Shown one piece after another: positions 44,883-57,544 of a stretch of 64,000 nucleotides of DNA. Location of the stretch: contig NRSV01000068.1 of the NCBI GenBank assembly GCA_002286855.1, positions 62,001 through 126,000 of the forward strand. The letters run 5' to 3'. This DNA comes from Bipolaris cookei (Eukaryota > Ascomycota > Dothideomycetes > Pleosporales > Pleosporaceae). The stretch's first letter is position 1; every line of letters begins with the position of its first letter. The notes beneath the pieces were generated by a model. It had not been told where the DNA came from. It ran no database searches and saw only the letters and a program-made list of their open reading frames with translations. A program made the translations under genes and the position numbers.

Positions 44883-45566
44883 TTTTAGCGAACGCTCAAC
44901 GAAAGTGAGATAAAAATGCTCTGCTCTAGTGAGACAGTGACGCTTGCCCTTCTAAGTATTGTGACGTGTATCTGATCCTATTGGTCACATGATGCTCTGT
45001 AGAAGGCTTCATTTCCTTGACCGAATCAAACATCATTTCCGCCCTGTTTGCCTTGTTTGCCTTAATAAGGCTAATTCCAGCCTGATCCTAATTTACATAA
45101 ACGTACAAGGATATCCAGGGCCTTCAATATCTATGCAAGCAGGGATATGGAGAGAGATGAGGTGAGAGGTTTTGATGCATATGCAAGGGCCAGGACCGGA
45201 GGGATTTTGCGACAGCAGTAGAACCTTTTGTGGTATGCTTCAGTAACCTGATTGGACAGCAGTTATCCTTGTAGCGTAGGGATCTCTTTATTATCCAATG
45301 CTCCGTTTATAGCATGCACCCCCGTGCATCTGGCGTTCGCTGGCAGGCTGCAAGCGAGAAGTCAACCTTGGCATCTCGTCTGGTTCCACACCGCTTGCAC
45401 AAAACCCTGCACATGTCCAGTGAGGTACAGAACCGACATAAATGGGCCAGGAAGGCACTTGAGCTTCTATGTCGTCACCTAAAGTAAATGGTCATAGCTT
45501 GCAATAAAGCACTGGTTATCTCCCTTTGCAAAATCGTAAGATTGTGATGACAATGACAATGACTTA

Positions 45567-45815
45567 CTACATAGCAGCGGCACTGACTTGGGAAGTCTTA
45601 CCTTCCTGCAGACGCCCTTTGGATTGGTGTTCCGCGTTACTGTCAATCTGTGAACTACCTCGCGTACAATTATGACGGAACCCCTCGTTTTCTCGTGGAT
45701 CCACATATTTCAAGGCGATGCTCGGAACACACTTCGCTGAAAGAAAGGATATGGAGAGTGGCAATCCTGAGAAGATTTTCATGACAAACAACAACCCAAA
45801 CGCCTTATATTTCAT
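45567..45815 (-). CDS. Possible small secreted protein
   Basis: An 82-codon frame starts with a Lys-containing hydrophobic N-terminus (MKYKAFGLLFVMKIFSGLPL) that could serve as a signal peptide, cleaved near SFLSA. The mature part has only two or three cysteines and no known family. A GTAAGA donor near the end suggests splicing to a longer form. The opposite strand has a 115-codon frame starting at 45818 that is about equally plausible, so the call is weak. Confidence 0.25.
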   Translation of the reverse strand: MKYKAFGLLFVMKIFSGLPLSISFLSAKCVPSIALKYVDPRENEGFRHNCTRGSSQIDSNAEHQSKGRLQEGKTSQVSAAAM

Positions 45816-46352
45816 CTATGATGTTACGCATGTCCTTCTTTGGGTGGTGGCGTCAGCTTGTCTGTAATTTGGGCTCCTTAACTGAAGCGAACGCCACTCA
45901 ATGCCATGCCGCACCCCTGCATATCAGTCTAATTGCATCTGTGACACAACCAATCCTTTTTCAGGGTGCTGCCTACGAAGGATCAAGCTTCAACTTGGAT
46001 CATTTCAATACCATTCGCTTAGTCCTATCTGAATATACTATTCCGAGACCAGTAAGGTTTCCACAGGGATTCGCCGTCTCTTTATGGCAGGATAATTTGG
46101 ACAAGAGACCTAATTTTACCTTCCTACAGCATGCGTCTCAAACCGCACTTTCTTTGGCTTTCTAAACCTACTATTGACCTTATCTCCATCGCAAACGACG
46201 AGCAGACACCCGCTATCTTTGAGTGTGACAACGACAACATCCCACTGTCACACATCACTTCGAGTACACAGTTTGTTTATCGCACTCCATATACACGCTA
46301 GAATAAGAAGCCGATAAATCTTGTTTCCTGGAAGAGAACCGAAGCCACTACA

Positions 46353-47816
46353 ATGGCCTCCACCCGCAGAAACACGCACCGCTCCGTCGATTTACCGACT
46401 GAGATTTGGGACATGGTGCTCCTGCTCCTGCATCAACAAGAAAGGAAACAGTTCCGGCTTGTATGCCCTAACCTCTTACCTATCGCCACGCGCTGTTGCT
46501 TCGAAACAATAACCTTTGATCTTAGCAAGGCCGGCATGGAGAAGTTGGTTAAAATCGCCTCATTCAAACACTTGTCCGAGCATGTAAGAACCCTGCAACT
46601 TAAAAGGCCAAGGAGAATGCCCGAAATAAGAGATTTTAACGAATGGATGGGATTTTTTGTTGAGCCGGAAGAGAAAGAGCCCTTCCGCTATTACTCAGCC
46701 GGTTATGACGGTGATATGTTAGTATATAAAGGCTGGTCATCATACACGCTAGATGAGCAGAAAAGACTCTATAAAGAATACAAATACAAGCGAAATAAAA
46801 CGCAGGACGGCTTAAAATCTTTATCAAAAAGATTACGTTACACAGACTCTGACCATCGCGAGCAGTTCTCATTCGAGGACGGCGTCATCAGAGAACTATC
46901 TGAAGCTTGCAAGAAATTCATAAATCTCACTTCTTTCAAACATGAGCCTGGAACCATTTGGGAAGATCGCTGGGTTGACGTTTTGCCAGGAACACACCTT
47001 GATTTTCAAGATGATGAGTTCCAAAACCAAGAAGATGAAGATATAGAGGCCTTGAACTTGGCAGTCACACTCAGGGTCATGGGATCGGCCGCAAAACATA
47101 CCTCCAAACTTCAATCCATTACTTTCCATACACGAGGACCATCGTTCTGGAGCCCATTCCACCTGCAACGCCTCCAGCAGGGTCATGGACACCTCAAATT
47201 CCTATTACTACGGCAAGAACACAACGACGTCGGGATTGCGGAACGGCACATGGAACAGGAGCTACCGAACATGACTCAATACAATCAACGACTGGACACC
47301 ATGAAAGAGGCTCTAAGAAATATCTCTAACCTCGATTGCTCCATCAGTGAGAAAGTCCATGACGGAGGCCTTTCTATAGTAACAGGGCCTTTCCTGGAAT
47401 TCCTCTGTTGTTGCAAAAAGCTCGAAAAGCTATCTCTGACCTTTGGTCATTTGGAGGAAGGTGATCTCCGATTTGACGACCCTATTGACAACCAGCATGA
47501 TGCACCTAAAGCATTGCTAACCTCACTGGCTAAGAGTAAACCGTGGACGAAGATTCGGAGATTAAAGCTCCAGATTGTAACCGATCAAGACTCCCTGTTA
47601 TCCTTCCTGAATTCGATTAGTGATTCCCTACACCATCTTACGCTTTCAAATATCCACTTCGGAGGTTCAAAGGGTACGTGGGAGTCTGCTCTTATGCAAA
47701 TTGCGTCAGATCTCAAAAATCTGAAAAAATTGGATGCAGAAAGTCTGCGTGAACAAAGAAGAACCCTCTTTGATTCAAAAGCAGAGAAATGGGAAGGCCC
47801 CTATTATGCTTTCTAA
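46353..47816 (+). CDS. F-box protein, single exon
   Basis: The ATG at 46353 opens a 487-residue frame. Residues 12-55 (VDLPTEIWDMVLLLLHQQERKQFRLVCPNL) match a fungal F-box that would bind Skp1 in an SCF ubiquitin ligase. The body is charged, with leucine-rich-like strands toward the C-terminus (LEKLSLTFGHL, IRRLKLQIVT, LHHLTLSNIHF, LKNLKKLDA). Its sequence is not closely similar to the F-box pair at 16-26 kb, so it belongs to another subfamily. No introns or defects are seen. TATA-like and CA-rich leader sequence lies just upstream. The substrate is unknown. Confidence 0.75.
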   Translation: MASTRRNTHRSVDLPTEIWDMVLLLLHQQERKQFRLVCPNLLPIATRCCFETITFDLSKAGMEKLVKIASFKHLSEHVRTLQLKRPRRMPEIRDFNEWMGFFVEPEEKEPFRYYSAGYDGDMLVYKGWSSYTLDEQKRLYKEYKYKRNKTQDGLKSLSKRLRYTDSDHREQFSFEDGVIRELSEACKKFINLTSFKHEPGTIWEDRWVDVLPGTHLDFQDDEFQNQEDEDIEALNLAVTLRVMGSAAKHTSKLQSITFHTRGPSFWSPFHLQRLQQGHGHLKFLLLRQEHNDVGIAERHMEQELPNMTQYNQRLDTMKEALRNISNLDCSISEKVHDGGLSIVTGPFLEFLCCCKKLEKLSLTFGHLEEGDLRFDDPIDNQHDAPKALLTSLAKSKPWTKIRRLKLQIVTDQDSLLSFLNSISDSLHHLTLSNIHFGGSKGTWESALMQIASDLKNLKKLDAESLREQRRTLFDSKAEKWEGPYYAF

Positions 47817-49164
47817 TATTCCATCAGAGGGATCTGCATCGGCTGATGCATCTGGTGGTGTAGACATCACTCCCTGTATGTACCTTCTTGGGCACGGCGA
47901 GGGTGAAGACTAGCAAGTATGTGGTCGCTTTACAACTGATTTCTACTAAGTGCAGCTAGGTCTCTAGATGGACCAGGATTACTTACGCACTGCTCCGCGG
48001 GCTTGACCTTGACACCAAGAACGCTCTAGTGTTTTATGTTTGTGGAATCCATCGGCAACTCCTCGCGTACGACGTGCCAACAGCCGCCAATCAAACAAAG
48101 AGCGCGGGTGCGAACGGCGCTGGCAGAAGAAGGAAAACGCCCCTGCACACGCTTTGATTGATCCACTCTGCCATCCTCAACTCGCCGCCCTTGTTTAGGC
48201 CACCAGCTTTGCCCACCCCCTTGTAAGCCGGCAGTGTTGCCCGCTGCTGCAAGCGAAGGACAGAAAGGACACAACCACATAGTACCTCGCGGTCACACCG
48301 CACCGATAGCTTATCATACTGGCTCAGGCAACATCGCCCAACTTATCTTGCCGCTCTGTACCCTTGTTGCTGTGTTCTCAGAGCTGTGTCATGGCTCTGA
48401 GCCTTGCCTGAATCTCATGTCTATCCGCTCTCGATCCTGGGCTTGCATGCGTCTGAAACTCTTGTCCGCCTGGTCGATGAGTGATGTCCGTTAGCTAGAA
48501 CCCGGCGGTAAGGCGCAGGTGGCATTGCATGACTACCTGTACACATGCTGGCATTGTTTGTGAGCGCTTGGTAAACAAAGCGGGCTAAGCTATGCAGTGC
48601 ACCATCTTGTGCATATGCTAGGGCGGCTGGTTGCTGTTGAGTTTCTCAGGTGCCTACGAAATGAGCATGTGATAGCAGCAGGTATCCGAGGAAGGTGAGG
48701 GCTGGTGAGAGCAAAAACGACAAGAATCTTTAGGTATCTATTCATCATCTCCAGTATCTCCAGTCTCAAAGATGAAGATTAGTCATCGCAATCTAAACAG
48801 CGTTATCCTAAGATTGGCATCCTAGGCAAGCCTCATTTACAAGATAACTATCTAGTTACACAAGCAATCATGATCGTCCATGCACGCTGTTCCACGAACA
48901 TATATAGCAAACAGTATTAGTACCCATTCGATTGATAGAGCCCCTCTTCCGTGAGTGCTGCCTCCTGTTCCTGAGTGAAATATTTGTTATCATAGAGAGA
49001 TGCACCTGTGGACCGCGCTCTTTGCCTCCCACAGCTCCTGATGAGAGCTGAAATCTTGGTTCGTTTTCTCGCCAGTTCGATAGGGACTGACTGTAGTATA
49101 AAGCTCAAGCTCCAAGACATGTCTTCTGGTTATAGAGCCGACTACCATAAACATATGGAGGGCT
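47817..49164. other. Intergenic, no gene recognised
   Basis: Frames under 90 codons on both strands, without motifs. It contains the 3' flank of the GT2 gene. Confidence 0.5.
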
Positions 49165-51220
49165 CTATAGGTAAAAAGACCCAGCAAACGCCACCATTGT
49201 GTACAAAAGTATGACCATGGTGAAATGGTCACTCAATCGCCCATATACAGTCCTCCTAGGGCGTGAATATTCTTTTTTTGGGTATCTTACTCCGGTATCC
49301 CCGTCTATCTGCAATGCCTCTTCTGCAGTGACTTGTAGAGGCGGCCACAAAACATAGCTCACTGGGATCCAGCAGCTTACCAGCTGTCCTAGCCACCACA
49401 TTGGAGGCCAACCAATCGTTGTGAGCAGAAACACCCACGGACTGCGATCAGACGATACTGGGTCTGTCGAGTAAGCCGTATCAATGTGAACATTTCGATC
49501 AAGGCCGCGGACAAGGTTGAGCGAGAAACCGAGGATACAAGCTATGATGTAGAGCACATGCATCCAAACCTTCTGATACAATATCAGTGCACGGATACGA
49601 AGCATGAGGCTCGAGGTATTGGGGCGCCGCTCTCTGGTTTTGGCAAACAGTTTAGCAGACAGACTTCCACTGGCCACAAAACCAGGCGTCGTCCCACCTA
49701 ACCAAGACGGCAGAATGAACCCTCGCAGAAACGCAAGCGTGTAATACGGTACAAGCCAAACATCTGCTTGGTCCCAGCGCATAGCATCTCTATAACCGAC
49801 AAACAGGGCCATACTCGCTTTGTGCGCTGTATCGGAAAATATCCAGAAGCTAACAAGCCGTAAGAGCCAAACTAGTTGCCAGCGCTCGTTGTAAACGACG
49901 AAAGGGTACCCGGCTAGCAGGGCGAGGGGGCTGCCGATGAAACCCAACCATGTTAAGGTGCTATTAACAAGAGAGCCTGCGCCAAAGACAAATCCTGCGA
50001 GGCGTTGACGCGCAGTGCAACGTTCGACCCTTTGGCCCCAGAGGCGGAAATTGATCTACTGAAAGTTAAGTGTTCCGTCTTGGAATGACGGCATTAGACG
50101 TTGCCCACGATACACACATACCTCGAATGCGGTTTGAATATTGCCAATGGTCTTTTAAAATGTTAGCAAACAAGGACTCAGATCATAAGTCTCACACTCA
50201 CCCATCGTGTTCGCTGCTTGATATGCCCACCCAATGTCTCAGGCATCTCCCCGCACTGTAGGCCCTCATCGACATACGCTACGGACCACCCTCTCCCTAG
50301 CAGTAAAGAGCTGCATGCAGTATCCTCACTAATTGAGAATATAGGGAATCCACCAATTTCGTCCAATGCTTTCCTACGCGCCAGGTATCCGGAGCCTACA
50401 CAGTCTGCTGCACCAAGTCCCTCGTGCACAAGCTCCGTTACGGCGTAGAAGTAATCGAGATCCTGCCGCAGACTATCGTTCCTCGGTATGTTCCAGAAGT
50501 ACTGTGGAGGGCATACCATGCCCATTTTAGGGTCAGAACGTATATGCGGCATCAATGCTCGAAGCCATCCTGGCTTCACTATCATGTCGACGTCCAGACC
50601 AGCAACGAACTCTGAAGCTGGACCGCCAAGTTTTCCACTGTACTGCAGCCCATGATTCAAATTCCCTGCTTTCTTTTACGTTTCCTTTAGTACAACAAGA
50701 TAAAAGGCTTATCTAGAATTTTCGTAAAGGATTTACTCACATAACCCTGTGACGATTCCCTGCTAGTGTAATATGCGAATGAATATGTTTCTCGCACACG
50801 CGCCATCTCATCTTCCAGCTCTTCGGATCGGCCATCGTCGCACAAGATGACGTTTAGACAGTCGGCAGGCCAGTCTGTCTCGCATGCAGCTTTCACTACG
50901 TTGACAATGGTATCGCGGTCCTCTCCACACGCCGTTATTAGTACGGATACTACTGGAAATTTATTTTCCCGATGCTTAAGTTTGCTTCGCCCCGGGCGCT
51001 GAGACACCAGTATGCGGTTGCAATAGAGGAGAATGCTCGGTATGTATTGGAACAATTCGACGATGAGAAAAAACCACGCCAGACCCAAACCGGGCTCGCT
51101 TTTTGTATGTCTGCTGGCAACGAAGTATACCCGAAAACAAAAGTATGCAACAAGACAAAGTGGTGATATGACGCCGGTAATGCGAACAAGTGGCCAAAGT
51201 GAATTCAGTGACAGAGCCAT
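49165..51220 (-). CDS. GT2 glycosyltransferase, cellulose-synthase-like, four exons
   Basis: Exons are 50741-51220, 50202-50672, 50122-50151 (only 30 nt) and 49165-50055. The introns are 68, 50 and 66 bp, and the exons sum to 1872 nt (623 aa). It is a membrane processive-type family 2 glycosyltransferase that would add sugars from a nucleotide-sugar to a growing polysaccharide. Two membrane helices (about residues 11-34 and 46-67) precede the catalytic domain: VSVLITACGED, LCDDG (128-130), KAGNLNHGL, GLDVDM (DxD 187-189), ISEDT (276-277) and KQRTRW (313-317). All the usual D, DxD, ED and Q/RxxRW elements are present. At least five membrane helices follow. The microexon encodes TIGNIQTAFE, which sits directly after QRTRW as the family expects and so supports the model. 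Confidence 0.85.
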
Positions 51221-54200
51221 TTTTAGGCGGGCATAAACAACGCTCTTTGACCTATGCTCTGAGTTCCAGAGTATCTATACGAGTACGAGTAGAGTCCTGA
51301 TTAGCCATTTGCAATGCCGTGCGTACTCTGTTTTTCGCTATTTTTCATGCTTACAATTCGACTTCACATAAGTGTGAGTCGCGAGTGATCTTCCTACTAA
51401 CTAACCAGGTAAGTAGTTAGCTTATATGATTATGGCGAATATTTACAAGCAAGCTACCTGCAATTGATGCTGACATAGCCGTGCCTAGCTGCACGCTGCT
51501 TTGATAAAATCACCCAGTCGATGATGACTTTGGATCCATATCTTATCAAATTAACCAGTTAGAACGGAAAGATGGGATGTAAGTAGGCGAGTCCAAAGGC
51601 TTGTAAGAGCCCCAAAGATCGCTAAAGCTAGCCGAATCCTCCTTCGAGAACACAACTGTCTTTTGTTCAACATCAACAAGGATGGCGAGAAGCAGAGGAA
51701 GACATGCTCACCGGTCTTACAAGGTAGCAAAGGCCAAAATTAAGTAGTAAGCTATGGAGACCTGAAAGAAGGCACAAATGGAGCGGACAACCTAAGAAAA
51801 TGCTACAGCCGAGAAAGGCAAATCAAGAAGTGGGCGTAAGCGCATTTTTGCGCTCACTTACAAGAGAAAAGAGATGCCTTCTCGGAGACTAAAGCAGAAC
51901 GATTCGTGAAGAGGGTTTATTGTGTCCCGGTGGTGCGGATATGCTGATCTCCTAAAGGTTTTGTACGTATGCGGCATCGAGTACCAAGCAAATAATTACT
52001 TATCAAATATATTAAACAAGCCACCTCAGGTGCCAGTTACACTGTGAGTTTTCCATTCCTGGCGGTTATATTCTTGTTAGATGATGACATGATCAGGTGA
52101 CTGTCCCGATCTGGGTGGAGCGGGGCTAGTATAGTAGTAAGCATAAGCATGAAGCTACTTAGTTAATTGGGCGAATCCGATGTGCGGGTCACCCCACCAC
52201 ATCGTGATCGGGATGACTAAGAACCCCCCACGTTGCGACCGCCTTCTTGCAAGCACCCGTCTCACTCCAACATTCTTAATATCAGGCAAAAGCGAACTTG
52301 GCCGTCGAAGAGCACAATTACAGAGGGATAGGGACAAAAACCTGCGTGAGGCGGAGAGTAGGATTGTACTTACGTACGGATGCTTCGGCGGCAGCTAATT
52401 CTAGGCTGTCAATCAAGCCTACCAGCGGCCGTACTGGAAGCCGTAGCAGAAGCATCTCCGTCTACCATGTCGCTTCTGGTCGTTATCAAAGCACATTCAA
52501 TTAAGCTCATGCAGAACATTGCTAAATAATTAGTTAGTCAGTTGAGTAACATCCACCCCCAATGCCCGGAAAACTCTTCGGACCCGAAAATAAGCGAGGT
52601 AGTTGCCTCACCTCCGAAATACTGGTAGTCTTCGCACACATCACATAGGTTTGTAGCTTTTGTAGATAATGTACCCAGGTTTCTTGTCAGCAACTGCATC
52701 TGCTTGCCAGCAATAGATTACCGTCGCACGGCCGCCAATACGCTTAATGCACATAGTGCCTCATCTAACGCTAAAAGTAGCACGCCTCTGTCCAAGCAAC
52801 ACTACAAGGCTCCCATCGCTCTGAAAATTAGGCAGAGATGTTTTGAATAAGCCCAAGACCTTTGTATCTAAGCTATAGAGTCGTATTGACACTATGACTG
52901 CCGTGGTGCGCAAGATCATAGAATTTCGCTATCCCACTCGGTACTTTGACTTTACGCTAGCGCTACGTCTGGAAAGCCAAGCGTATAAAATATGCATACA
53001 TGAGTGAAGCGATAGATCTCAAGTGACTTCCCATAACGTCATCGGCAGCAATTTAGAGAGCTTTTCATCTTGTTCCAGCATGCGAAGCTCCGCAAGTGAA
53101 GATAAAAACAGCTTGTTACCACTTAAGATTGTTGAACTATAGAGTGCTATCTTGACGCCTTGTACAAGATCCAAACTAGTTAGTCTGGAAACAGCAATAC
53201 TCAAGCGAAGTTTCGCCGCTAAGTACGATGCTTCTTTTATAGTTCTTTGAGGATCGCATCTGTCAAATTGAGGGCTCATGCTTGACTATTGCATCAGATT
53301 TGGATGTTTTCATATTAGGAATCGGTGGACTATCTGATATAAGAATTTCCCCTAAACAGTCAAGGTAACTAACATTTGCTTTGTGCTACTGAGAGCTTCC
53401 GAATCCCGCGATTCAGTTGCCGCAATGTCAGTCAACTCCGTTCGATGAGGTCCATGACTGGAACTTTAGCTTAACTAATGTTTAGATCGAATCGTAGTGG
53501 GAGGACAAGACAGATGTTAGCACTCACACGAGAAATGAGGTATGAAATCAGGGGAGCATGTAGTAGTTTAGGAGCATGAGACAGAGACTGACAAGTAATA
53601 TAGTTAACAAAGCAAACCCTCTTGGTGTCCGCGCTTATGTAAGAGACTAGGGTAACCGAGCGAGTGTACAAATATCTGAGAATTTACGTACGAAGGGGTC
53701 ATGATGTTCTTCGCTCGAACTAATAGATCAAGAATAAAGGAATAAGACATTACTACCAACGCTGTACAGCATGCCCACAATATACGTCTTAAGTACAATC
53801 ATTGAGCCCGAGCCGATGCAAGGTACATGTACCTCCTGACCCTCACATGTGCACCCAAGCCCTTCTGGCCTTGAGATTACACAATCTAAACATTCTCATG
53901 TCACTATATCCGGATTAGGCTAAGATGAGCTTTGTCACGGCCAGTAAAGCTGATAAGGCAAACAAGGCAAGCAAGGCAGAAGGGGTATGGCAGCTGAAAT
54001 AAGGTGACAAGGTTCTAGTTGTGTGACCAGATGAAGTCACCTACCTATACAGCATGGCTATTCCATCACTGTTGCCCTAATCTCGATACCCAATCCTAAT
54101 CTGTTCTCTTCGATCGCTCGAGTTACAGCAATGCTCAGGGATCAGGCAAAGTCCAAGAAAAGCTGCCGATAGGACCGAGTCCACGTCAGAAGTTCTGGAA

Positions 54201-54818
54201 GGCTTGACATTTCTGTCTCTTCCAAACAGCCCATGCCTACTTTGCATATAGTTAGCGTGCCCATCTCGCTAAAGGATTGGGCAGACACAAGACGCAAGCA
54301 TGGCTTGAAGGATCACACAGCTTGTATCGCATGACACTAAGGGTATGCAAGGGCTGCTTTGAGAGACTAGCAGCGCACTATGACGACAAGATGCGCAGTT
54401 GAGCTCCGCACAGTCCATGTGGCGGTTGTTGTCTGCGCTTGTGGGAGTAGGCAGACAGACAAACGAAGTTGGGGGCCTAAACAGGGGATATGGGACGTTG
54501 CCGGGATACCAAGGGGGCAGGTGAGGTCGAAGGCAGCAAGTTACAACTTGTGTGGGCTAACCCGTTGGTGTCTGTGCTCTGCCGCGGAGACGTTTTCCTT
54601 CCCGAGGATGCCACTCGTGCCCGTGCTCCCGGCCCCACCGCCAGCATTCATTGGGGCTCAGGCACATCCCTGCTAGTCGATGTATTGAAAAAAGGTACAT
54701 CACTACTGTTATGTGGATCTAGCTGACTGCCAGAGAGTAAATTAGGTTGGATTTACTCCTAGTTAACAAGCATTTCTTTTGGTCCAACTCAATCCAATTT
54801 CATCTATTCAAACTTCCC
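51221..54818. other. Long gene-poor stretch, no gene supported
   Basis: 3.6 kb without a recognisable gene. A plus-strand frame at 54490-54726 (SVLCRGDVFLPEDATRARAP) is protein-like but has no clear start and a Lys-rich end; it may be a gene fragment. Near 53960 the sequence 'aaggcaaacaaggcaagcaaggcag' matches, inverted, a stretch near 45045. Nothing else could be named. Confidence 0.4.
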
Positions 54819-55454
54819 CTAAGCCAACCCAGCTTTCGAAACCTTAAAATGTATCAGACTATACTCTTGTATTTCATACCATCCAAGTTTCTCGTTTTTA
54901 AGAGCCTGTATCTTACGCTGTATCTCACTGAGTTGGTTTTGTGTGCTTTCTTTAAGTCGGTCCGCCGCCATCGAGAACCCACACATGGCAAGATAAAGGT
55001 CGTCTTTAGTCATTTTTCTAGGGCAAGCCAATGGGTGAATCTGACAATCATTCGCCATCTCCTCAAGTTCATCGCACTCCTTATGTAGATAAGTGGTTAG
55101 ATGAAGTTTTCCTGACGTGTTCTCAACATTGAACCCTAGCACAACTCCATTTGCCGCCAATTCTGGATGAGATTTAGCAAGAAGATATCCAGTAGTAGCG
55201 GCTATACACCTACGTCTAAAATGCTTAATTATGAATTCTTTAACCTTGTCCGTCAGATGTTCTTCGTGCCCAAATGCTTCGCCAACAGCTTGTTGTTTCA
55301 GCCAGCTGTCGTAAGCCTTCTCACTTTCCTTGGACACTTCGTAAGGGGGGTCTTTGAATTTTTCATCCCATTCTTCTGCTGTGGTGGGAAAGGAAAGTGA
55401 GGCAGCTGCCCCAGCTTGCTGGGGTTGTCCATCGTCACAAGAGGATGAAGGCAT
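54819..55454 (-). CDS. 211-aa orphan protein with C-terminal coiled coil
   Basis: The ATG at 55454 (MPSSSCDDGQ) starts a single-exon frame. An in-frame TTG 9 nt upstream is less likely. Residues 25-75 are acidic/helical (EEWDEKFKDPPYEVSKESEK), and the middle has FRRRCIAATTGYLLAKSHPELAANGVV. The C-terminus (about residues 155-195, DRLKESTQNQLSEIQRKIQALKNEKL) is a clear heptad-repeat coiled coil. There is no signal peptide, membrane segment or known family. Composition and length are well above what is expected by chance. A role in protein-protein assembly is the only supportable inference. Confidence 0.5.
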   Translation of the reverse strand: MPSSSCDDGQPQQAGAAASLSFPTTAEEWDEKFKDPPYEVSKESEKAYDSWLKQQAVGEAFGHEEHLTDKVKEFIIKHFRRRCIAATTGYLLAKSHPELAANGVVLGFNVENTSGKLHLTTYLHKECDELEEMANDCQIHPLACPRKMTKDDLYLAMCGFSMAADRLKESTQNQLSEIQRKIQALKNEKLGWYEIQEYSLIHFKVSKAGLA

Positions 55455-57230
55455 ATTAGACAAAAAATCTTTTGTAGAAGGAAGAAGCCCTTTTGGTGAC
55501 TGGCTATGGAAGGCTGAAAGAGTAGCAAATTGAAGGGGCCTCTACTATATATACTTCCTACCACTCCCCGCATCGACCTAGCATGCATTGCTGCACAAGA
55601 GTCTTGACCTTTCACTTGCTCCGCCAACCCTTGCATCCTACGCCAGCGGCTAAAAGCAGTGGTTACACTACCTCCAGGCACGATTCCTTGCCCCGAGGCA
55701 GTGCAACGCACAGGTCCTTTTTTACTTGCCATTCGAATCCTTCTCAACAATTGTGTGGCTTGGCAATCGCAGTTTACTGTAGTTGCAACTGCAAGTTGAA
55801 TTGTAGAGCGAAGCACTCAGTTTCTGTGGTTTTTTGAAGAAGTTGCAACCTTTCATGTTCGATAAAAGGTGGGTAGTTAACTAGCGCTAAGAGTACGCAT
55901 GTTATAAGTGCGGAGATCGTAACGAAGTGGCTGAAGGGCTAGACACTAACAACACTGATACGACTGAAGATCATGTCAGCCTTGTTGGTGACTATCACCA
56001 TCACATGTCCTCGCTCTCGCAGCACTGGTAGCCTACTGAACCGACTCAGGCGCTCACACTCGCCGCAGCATCCTTCGCTTGCAGCGGCGGGCGACGCTGC
56101 CGAATAACAGGAGGGTGAGGTTGGGGCGCCTAAACAGGGCAGATAACAGGGGGACTTGATGAAGACATTCAGCCAACGGGCACGGCCCGACAATGTCGTC
56201 CTAGGGCAGAGATAATAAGTCAGAAGTTCAAAGGATATGACTCATAGGGTGCATAGTGTGTGCGGCGCGGTGTCTCGACACACGTCCTTGGTGCTTGATT
56301 TCTTTCGCGTAAGCATAGTCAGAGATTGGCCACCAGGGGCTTGGTATCATCTCTCAAGATGTGAGTGCACGACAGTGACGTATATGGAGCATCCAAAGTG
56401 CAGGGCGGCAGTGCGAGTGCAGGCGGCGCAGCCTGCCTTCGTACATAACCGTTCAATAATTGGGAAAGCCAAGATGTATGTGTAGAAAGCCTAGATTTGG
56501 TTGGTCGACAGCTGTTTCACTGAGTCCTAGCCTCGATGGCAAAGGATCAGCCAGTGAGCCAGGTGGCTTGCCACGTTGATGCATACACGTGTGCTGGTGC
56601 CTTTCGCAGCCATCATTGCGGCGCAGAGGCAGGACCGCGGTGGGAGTGCAGGACCAGCCCAGCCACTTTTTGGTGCGTACTGTTAAAAGAGGCTTGGAAT
56701 CTTTAGGGAGACGCTTGAGCTCACAAGAAACATGTTTTCAACATTTACAATTCATCAGGCTCACACCTCTAGCTTGTACTAAAAGCTAATCGCCCATTTC
56801 TTGCATACAGAGGATATTTCCTCGATGAGCCCCTATAGTCAGAAGATTTGCGTAATTTTTCAGAGAGATAAACTCAAGACGCTTACAAGTATCTTGACTA
56901 TGTCAACAGCGCCCAGGCTAAGCGGGCAGCCTGATGTGCGTAAAGCATGTTGCAATTTAAGCGTAAGTACCCCTGTCGTTTTTCTTCACAGGGGGTTTTC
57001 GTCTCGTAGGGATATTAGAGGAAAGATAAGGAATCCGTCAGTGCACCTTGAGCATAGTGACATTTCTTCGTTTCGAAGGAGAGGCATGATTCCCTAATTG
57101 GTAGGTTGTCCGCACAGATACCCTCAAACCTGGTCAGTAACTGCTGAACAGGTAAAATCATACAGGCGCGGCGCGGCGTGGCACGGACGCTAACAAAAAG
57201 GTCCGTGATACATTCGAGTGCGTCAATGAT
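55455..57230. other. Intergenic, no gene recognised
   Basis: A GC-richer patch at 56000-56110 and several frames under 100 codons, none with motifs. A T/A-rich stretch lies near the 3' end of the LINE. Confidence 0.45.
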
Positions 57231-57544
57231 TTATTTATTTATTTATTTATTGACTCCTACTCGGTTTCAGCCGCGTGCTGCGCAGCTATGCCCGGAGTGA
57301 CAGGCGTGGCAGACAGCGGACGCGGTGCGGACGTTGATCCGCGCCGCCCCACTTCATCCCTTGAGAGAGACCATCTGTCCCCAGCAACCTGCCGTCTTCC
57401 ATCAACCACCATCTATATGCTTTGGCCGGCCATCTAGATAACGGTTCTACTAATTGCATGCTATGTTTCTAGGCTCGTAGAGGCTCGCTGCCTCGTCTGT
57501 CGCGTCCGCTGTACCTACAGTCTCCCCCCAGCGCTCGGCGTCGT

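Noticed and set aside
45818..46165. 115-codon plus-strand frame with a loose beta/gamma-crystallin-like look
   Set aside because: The resemblance is limited to a few Gly/Phe positions, and a competing frame exists on the other strand. It is not supportable.
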